Below, one piece after another: positions 60,063 to 63,836 of a stretch of DNA of 63,836 bases. The translations under genes were made by a program, and so were the position numbers. The notes under the pieces were generated by a model. The model was not told the origin of the DNA and did no database searches. It saw only the letters and a program-made list of their open reading frames with translations. Each line of letters begins with the position of its first letter. Positions within the stretch are counted from its first letter, which is position 1. The stretch comes from Victivallaceae bacterium (GTDB lineage Bacteria > Verrucomicrobiota > Lentisphaeria > Victivallales > Victivallaceae): positions 1 to 63,836 of the forward strand of contig JAKSOF010000013.1 of the NCBI GenBank assembly GCA_024405735.1. The letters run 5' to 3'.

Positions 60063-62833
60063 GTTGCTTTTCGCCGGAAAAGGGCGAAAACGTCGTTTCC
60101 CTGCGCAACGTTTCGCTCCGGTACGGGAAAACGTTGGGGCTTGACGATGTCTCTCTGGATATCAAACCGGGGATCCTCGCCGGACTGATCGGGCCGGACG
60201 GCGTCGGCAAATCGACGATGCTGTCGCTTATCACCGGAGCGCACGCCATGCAGAAGGGCGAAATTTTCGTCCTCGGCGGCGATATGCGCAGCGCCGGACA
60301 CCGCAACCGCGTCTGTCCCAAAATCGCCTACATGCCGCAAGGGTTGGGCAAAAACCTTTACTTTACGCTGACCGTCGAGGAAAATCTGCAGTTTTTCGCG
60401 CGGCTTTTCGGGCACGGCGAGGCGGAACGCCGCCGCCGGATCGACCGGTTGACCAAATGCACGGGGCTTTATCCGTTTCTCAACCGTCCGGCGGGAAAAC
60501 TTTCCGGCGGTATGAAGCAGAAACTCGGTCTTTGCTGTTCGCTGATCCACGACCCCGATCTTCTCGTGCTTGACGAGCCGACAACGGGCGTCGATCCGCT
60601 GGCTCGCCGCCAGTTCTGGGATCTTATCGACAATATCCGCGAAGGACAGCCGGATATGACCGTCATCGCCGCGACGGCGTATATGGACGAAGCGCAGCGT
60701 TTCGACTGGCTGATCGCGATGAATGCGGGCAAGATCCTCGACACCGGGACGGTGCAGGAAATTTTTGAAAAGACCGGAAAAAACAATCTCGACGCTGCAT
60801 TCATCGAACTTTTGCCGGAGGAACAACGCATCGGTCATCAGGAATTGGTCATTCCGCCGTTGGAAAGAGACGACGCTGAAGGTTATGCGATTGAGGCGGA
60901 AAACCTCACCAAAAAGTTCGGTTCTTTCACTGCCGTCGATCACGTCAGTTTCAAGATCCCCCGCGGAGAGATTTTCGGTTTCCTCGGTTCCAACGGGTGC
61001 GGCAAAACAACGACGATGCGTATGCTGACGGGACTTCTCCCCGCGAGCGAGGGCGTCGCCAAACTTTTCGGCAAGAGCGTCGGCGACGACAGTATGAAAA
61101 TCCGGCAGAACATCGGTTACATGACTCAGATTTTCTCGCTGTATATCGATTTGACGGTGCGGCAGAACCTCACGCTTTTCGCCAGGTTGTACCGCATCCC
61201 CGACGACCGCATCGCCGAGAGTGTGGACAAAATGCTCGACCGTTATCAGTTGCGCGCTGTCGAAAACGTAACACCGCGTTCACTGCCGATGGGCATCCGT
61301 CAAAGACTTGCGCTCGCCGCCGCCGTCATTCACAATCCCAAGATCGTCATTCTCGACGAACCGACTTCCGGCGTGGACCCCGTGGCGCGCGACCTTTTCT
61401 GGGAGCAGATCATCACCCTTTCGCGCCGCGACAAGGTGACGATTTTTGTCACCACGCACTTCATGAACGAGGCGGAGCGATGCGACCGCGTATCGCTGAT
61501 GCACGCGGGAAAGTCGCTCGCGTGCGATTCCCCCGCCAATCTGGTGAAGCAACGGGGAGCGGCTTCTCTGGAAGAGGCTTTCATCGGTTATCTTGAAGAT
61601 GCCGACCCGCTTGCGCACGAAGTCAACAAAATGTCTCCGGAGGACGCCGCTCCAGCGGAAACGAAACCTTCGTCCCCGTGGCGGGAAAAAATCTCCCGCG
61701 TTTTCAATTTCCAGCGCTGGTACAGTTGCGCGTGGAAGGAAGCATTGGAATTGATGCGCGATCCGATCCGGCTGACGCTGGCGCTTTTCGGAGCATTGCT
61801 GTTGATGATCGTCATGAGCAGCGGGATCAGTGCCGACGTGGAACATCTTCCCTTTGCGGTGCTGGACTATGACCGGAGCATCACCAGTCAGAATTACATT
61901 CTCAATATTGCCGGAGCGTCACGATACTTCACCCAATGTGAACCGTTGCACGATTATTCGGAAATTGACAGTCGTATGGCCAGCGGGAAACTGTCGCTGG
62001 TTCTGGTGATCCCGCCTCGTTTCGGTCAGGATCTGTACGATGGAAAAAAGCCGGAGATCGCCGTGCATATTGACGGGGCGATGCCCATGCGCGCCAACAC
62101 GGTCAACGGATACGTCGTCGGATTGCACAACAAGTGGATTGAAAAAATGCGGCTTGAACACCCGGTGGAACTGGGGGATTCGCTTGCTGCTCCCAAAGTG
62201 CAGGTACGTTACCGTTACAATCCCGATGTGTTGAGTATGCCCGCAATGGTTCCGGCGCAGATCCCCGTGATCCTGCTGATGATTCCCGCCGTGCTGGCGG
62301 CATTGGCGGTCGTGCGCGAAAAGGAACAGGGATCCATCATCAATTTGTATGTGACACCGCTGACGAAATCGGAGTTCCTTCTCGGCAAACAGTTGCCTTA
62401 TCTTCTGTTTTCGCTGTTAAGTGCGCTTTTTATGGTGACACTGGCGGTCACGGTTTTTCAGGTGCCGATCAAGGGGAGTTTTATGATGCTGTTGCTTTCC
62501 CTGCTGCTCTATTGCTGCATCACGACCGGAATGGGTTTGCTCGCTTCATCGGTGACGAGAAGTCAGATCGCGGTGCTGTTTATGACACTTTTCGGGACGA
62601 TGATTCCCGCACAGCAATTCTGCGGTCTGATCAATCCCGTTGCCTCGCAACAAGGGCCTGCGCTCCTGATCGGAAAACTTTATCCGACTTCGTACATGAT
62701 GATCATTTCCCGCGGCGTTTTCAACAAGGGACTGCATTTTTTTGAATTGACGTCGCCGTTTCTGGTGTTGCTGATAATGACGCCGGTCATTCTTGCGCTC
62801 GGCGTGCTTTTCCAGAAAAAACAGGAGTCCTGA
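60059..62833 (+). CDS. ABC exporter: two ATPase domains fused to an ABC-2 permease (924 aa)
   Basis: ATPase 1 (~12-230): Walker A GPDGVGKST (45-53), signature LSGGMKQKLG, Walker B LLVLDEPTTGVDP. ATPase 2 (~285-510): Walker A GSNGCGKTT (~308-316), a degenerate signature SLPMGIRQRLALA and Walker B IVILDEPTSGVDP; YbhF has the same deviation, so it is a family trait. The permease (~560-924) has one helix, a large extracytoplasmic loop and five C-terminal helices. In enterobacteria YbhF (ATPases) and YbhS (permease) are separate; here they are one chain. Probably exports drugs or cations. Confidence 0.92.
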   Translation: MSCFSPEKGENVVSLRNVSLRYGKTLGLDDVSLDIKPGILAGLIGPDGVGKSTMLSLITGAHAMQKGEIFVLGGDMRSAGHRNRVCPKIAYMPQGLGKNLYFTLTVEENLQFFARLFGHGEAERRRRIDRLTKCTGLYPFLNRPAGKLSGGMKQKLGLCCSLIHDPDLLVLDEPTTGVDPLARRQFWDLIDNIREGQPDMTVIAATAYMDEAQRFDWLIAMNAGKILDTGTVQEIFEKTGKNNLDAAFIELLPEEQRIGHQELVIPPLERDDAEGYAIEAENLTKKFGSFTAVDHVSFKIPRGEIFGFLGSNGCGKTTTMRMLTGLLPASEGVAKLFGKSVGDDSMKIRQNIGYMTQIFSLYIDLTVRQNLTLFARLYRIPDDRIAESVDKMLDRYQLRAVENVTPRSLPMGIRQRLALAAAVIHNPKIVILDEPTSGVDPVARDLFWEQIITLSRRDKVTIFVTTHFMNEAERCDRVSLMHAGKSLACDSPANLVKQRGAASLEEAFIGYLEDADPLAHEVNKMSPEDAAPAETKPSSPWREKISRVFNFQRWYSCAWKEALELMRDPIRLTLALFGALLLMIVMSSGISADVEHLPFAVLDYDRSITSQNYILNIAGASRYFTQCEPLHDYSEIDSRMASGKLSLVLVIPPRFGQDLYDGKKPEIAVHIDGAMPMRANTVNGYVVGLHNKWIEKMRLEHPVELGDSLAAPKVQVRYRYNPDVLSMPAMVPAQIPVILLMIPAVLAALAVVREKEQGSIINLYVTPLTKSEFLLGKQLPYLLFSLLSALFMVTLAVTVFQVPIKGSFMMLLLSLLLYCCITTGMGLLASSVTRSQIAVLFMTLFGTMIPAQQFCGLINPVASQQGPALLIGKLYPTSYMMIISRGVFNKGLHFFELTSPFLVLLIMTPVILALGVLFQKKQES

Positions 62834-62835
62834 CG

Positions 62836-63836
62836 ATGAATCAGCATCTCAAAAATATTTTCTATCTCGGTGTCAAGGAGATCATCGAACTTGGACGCGA
62901 CAGGATGATGGTACTTTTGATCGTGCTCACCTTTTCGCTCGGGATCATAGTCACGGCAAAAGGAGAACCGGAATCGGTACAGCGGGCGTCGATTGCGATT
63001 GTAGACGAGGATCATTCGGAACTTTCTGAACGGATCTCCGAAGCGTTTCTACCGCCGCTTTTCCAAAAACCCGTGCGCGCCGACATACAGGAAATCGACG
63101 TTGGCATGGACAATGACAAATATACTTTCTCCCTGATCATACCGAGCGATTATCAGCGTAATGTCGCCGCCGGGAAAAACCCGGAATTGCAACTCAATGC
63201 CGATGCGACGCGCATGACGCAGGCATTTGTCGGTTCCGGATATATCGAGCAGATCATAGCCAAGGAAAGCAACAGCTATTTGCAGAAACAGCCGTGTCCT
63301 GATCAGGGACCGGTACAGATCGTGACGCGCAACCGTTACAATCCGAATCTTACCCCGGCCTGGCACGGTGCAATCAAACAGCTTGTCATCACCGTCAGTA
63401 TGCTGGCGATCATTCTGATCGGTGCCGCACTTATCCGCGAACGCGAAAGCGGAACATTGGAACACCTGATGGTGATGCCGGTGACGGTTTTCGAGATCAT
63501 GTGCGCCAAAATCTGGTCGATGACCGCAGTCGTACTGGTCGCGGCGGCATTTTCGCTCGGCGTGGTAATGTGCGGTTTGGTCGGTGTTCCCTGCGCGGGA
63601 AGTCCGTTGCTCTTTTTCATCGGAGTGGCGTTGCATCTCTTTGCGGTGACGTCGCTCGGACTTTTTCTCGCCTGCGTCGCGGACAATATGCCGCAGATGG
63701 GCATGTTTCTTATTCTCGTGCTGATGCCGTTGAATATGCTTTCGGGATTGATTACACCCCGGGAAAGTATGCCGCAGTGGGTGCAGAATGTCATGGAAAT
63801 CGCACCGACGACACACTTCGTCGAAATGTGCCGCCA
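62836..63836 (+). CDS. ABC-2 permease, YbhR-like, cut by the window edge (333 codons seen)
   Basis: Begins MNQHLKNIFYLGVKEIIELGRD two bases after the previous stop. One N-terminal helix (MMVLLIVLTFSLGIIVTAKG), a periplasmic loop (~45-175), then membrane helices with the ABC-2 region RERESGTLEHLMVMPVTVFEIM (split: RERESGTLEHL, MPVTVFEIM), which follows the family pattern E-x-G-T-L-E-x-L-x-x-x-P. The end at SMPQWVQNVMEIAPTTHF is close to the C-terminus; about 35 residues are missing. It pairs with the fused permease of the previous gene. Confidence 0.9.
   Translation, partial: MNQHLKNIFYLGVKEIIELGRDRMMVLLIVLTFSLGIIVTAKGEPESVQRASIAIVDEDHSELSERISEAFLPPLFQKPVRADIQEIDVGMDNDKYTFSLIIPSDYQRNVAAGKNPELQLNADATRMTQAFVGSGYIEQIIAKESNSYLQKQPCPDQGPVQIVTRNRYNPNLTPAWHGAIKQLVITVSMLAIILIGAALIRERESGTLEHLMVMPVTVFEIMCAKIWSMTAVVLVAAAFSLGVVMCGLVGVPCAGSPLLFFIGVALHLFAVTSLGLFLACVADNMPQMGMFLILVLMPLNMLSGLITPRESMPQWVQNVMEIAPTTHFVEMCR

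Overview
The window looks like a chromosomal stretch of a Gram-negative bacterium of the PVC group, most likely a Lentisphaerae (Victivallis-like) relative. This placement is an inference from three things: the gene mix (type III glutamine synthetase, a PurF-like protein starting MGGFFG, secreted sugar-acting proteins), the many short AT-rich promoters ending in TATATT, and the moderately GC-rich coding DNA. No rRNA or taxonomic marker was searched. Two tRNA genes are present (Pro-CGG and Ser-UGA). The last gene runs off the right edge.

Layout. 1-8.0 kb: a cassette flanked by two copies of a ~300-bp hairpin-forming repeat. It holds a 2137-residue repetitive beta-rich protein and two tandem 43-residue Cys-containing peptides that are too short for ordinary gene calling and look like RiPP precursors. 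8.0-13.5 kb: one probable operon read leftwards, with a second repetitive protein (sharing the giant protein's C-terminal region), a lipoprotein, a nitroreductase, a NifX/NifB-like metal-cluster protein and an acyl-CoA ligase. 13.5-17.9 kb: a lipid-linked glycan module (GtrA, GT2, polysaccharide deacetylase, divergent GT39) plus a formate/nitrite-type channel. 17.9-21 kb: M29 aminopeptidase, a PTPS-like protein, rubrerythrin and a divergent PerR-like regulator. 21-25 kb: PurF-like protein, beta-helix acyltransferase and GlmM. 25-33.6 kb: core genes (rpmJ-rpsM-rpsK-rpoA-rplQ, glnN, rpmH-rnpA-yidD-yidC-khpB) and tRNA-Pro.

33.7-37.7 kb is an AT-richer accessory island directly behind tRNA-Pro, whose 3' end is duplicated. 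It contains a WYL regulator, an FtsK-like protein that has lost both Walker motifs, an unrecognised protein, a truncated gene start and a four-helix-bundle protein. Perfect inverted repeats bracket the -10 box of the FtsK-like gene, as expected for a WYL-controlled, defence-type cassette. 38-45.7 kb carries a hypothetical enzyme, an AGCS amino-acid symporter, an amidohydrolase, an MFS transporter and a second GT39. 45.7-52 kb is a LysR-controlled divergent operon (small membrane protein, esterase, PIG-L deacetylase, 1070-residue glycoside-hydrolase-like protein). 52-55 kb has a small secreted module, a PocR/AraC regulator and tRNA-Ser followed by tandem 196-bp units that repeat its 3' end. 55-63.8 kb has htpG, a DUF349 protein and a HlyD/ABC efflux operon.

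Two families of repeated hairpin terminators are dispersed through the window. The best candidates for something undescribed are the paired peptides beside the giant protein and the WYL/pseudo-FtsK cassette.
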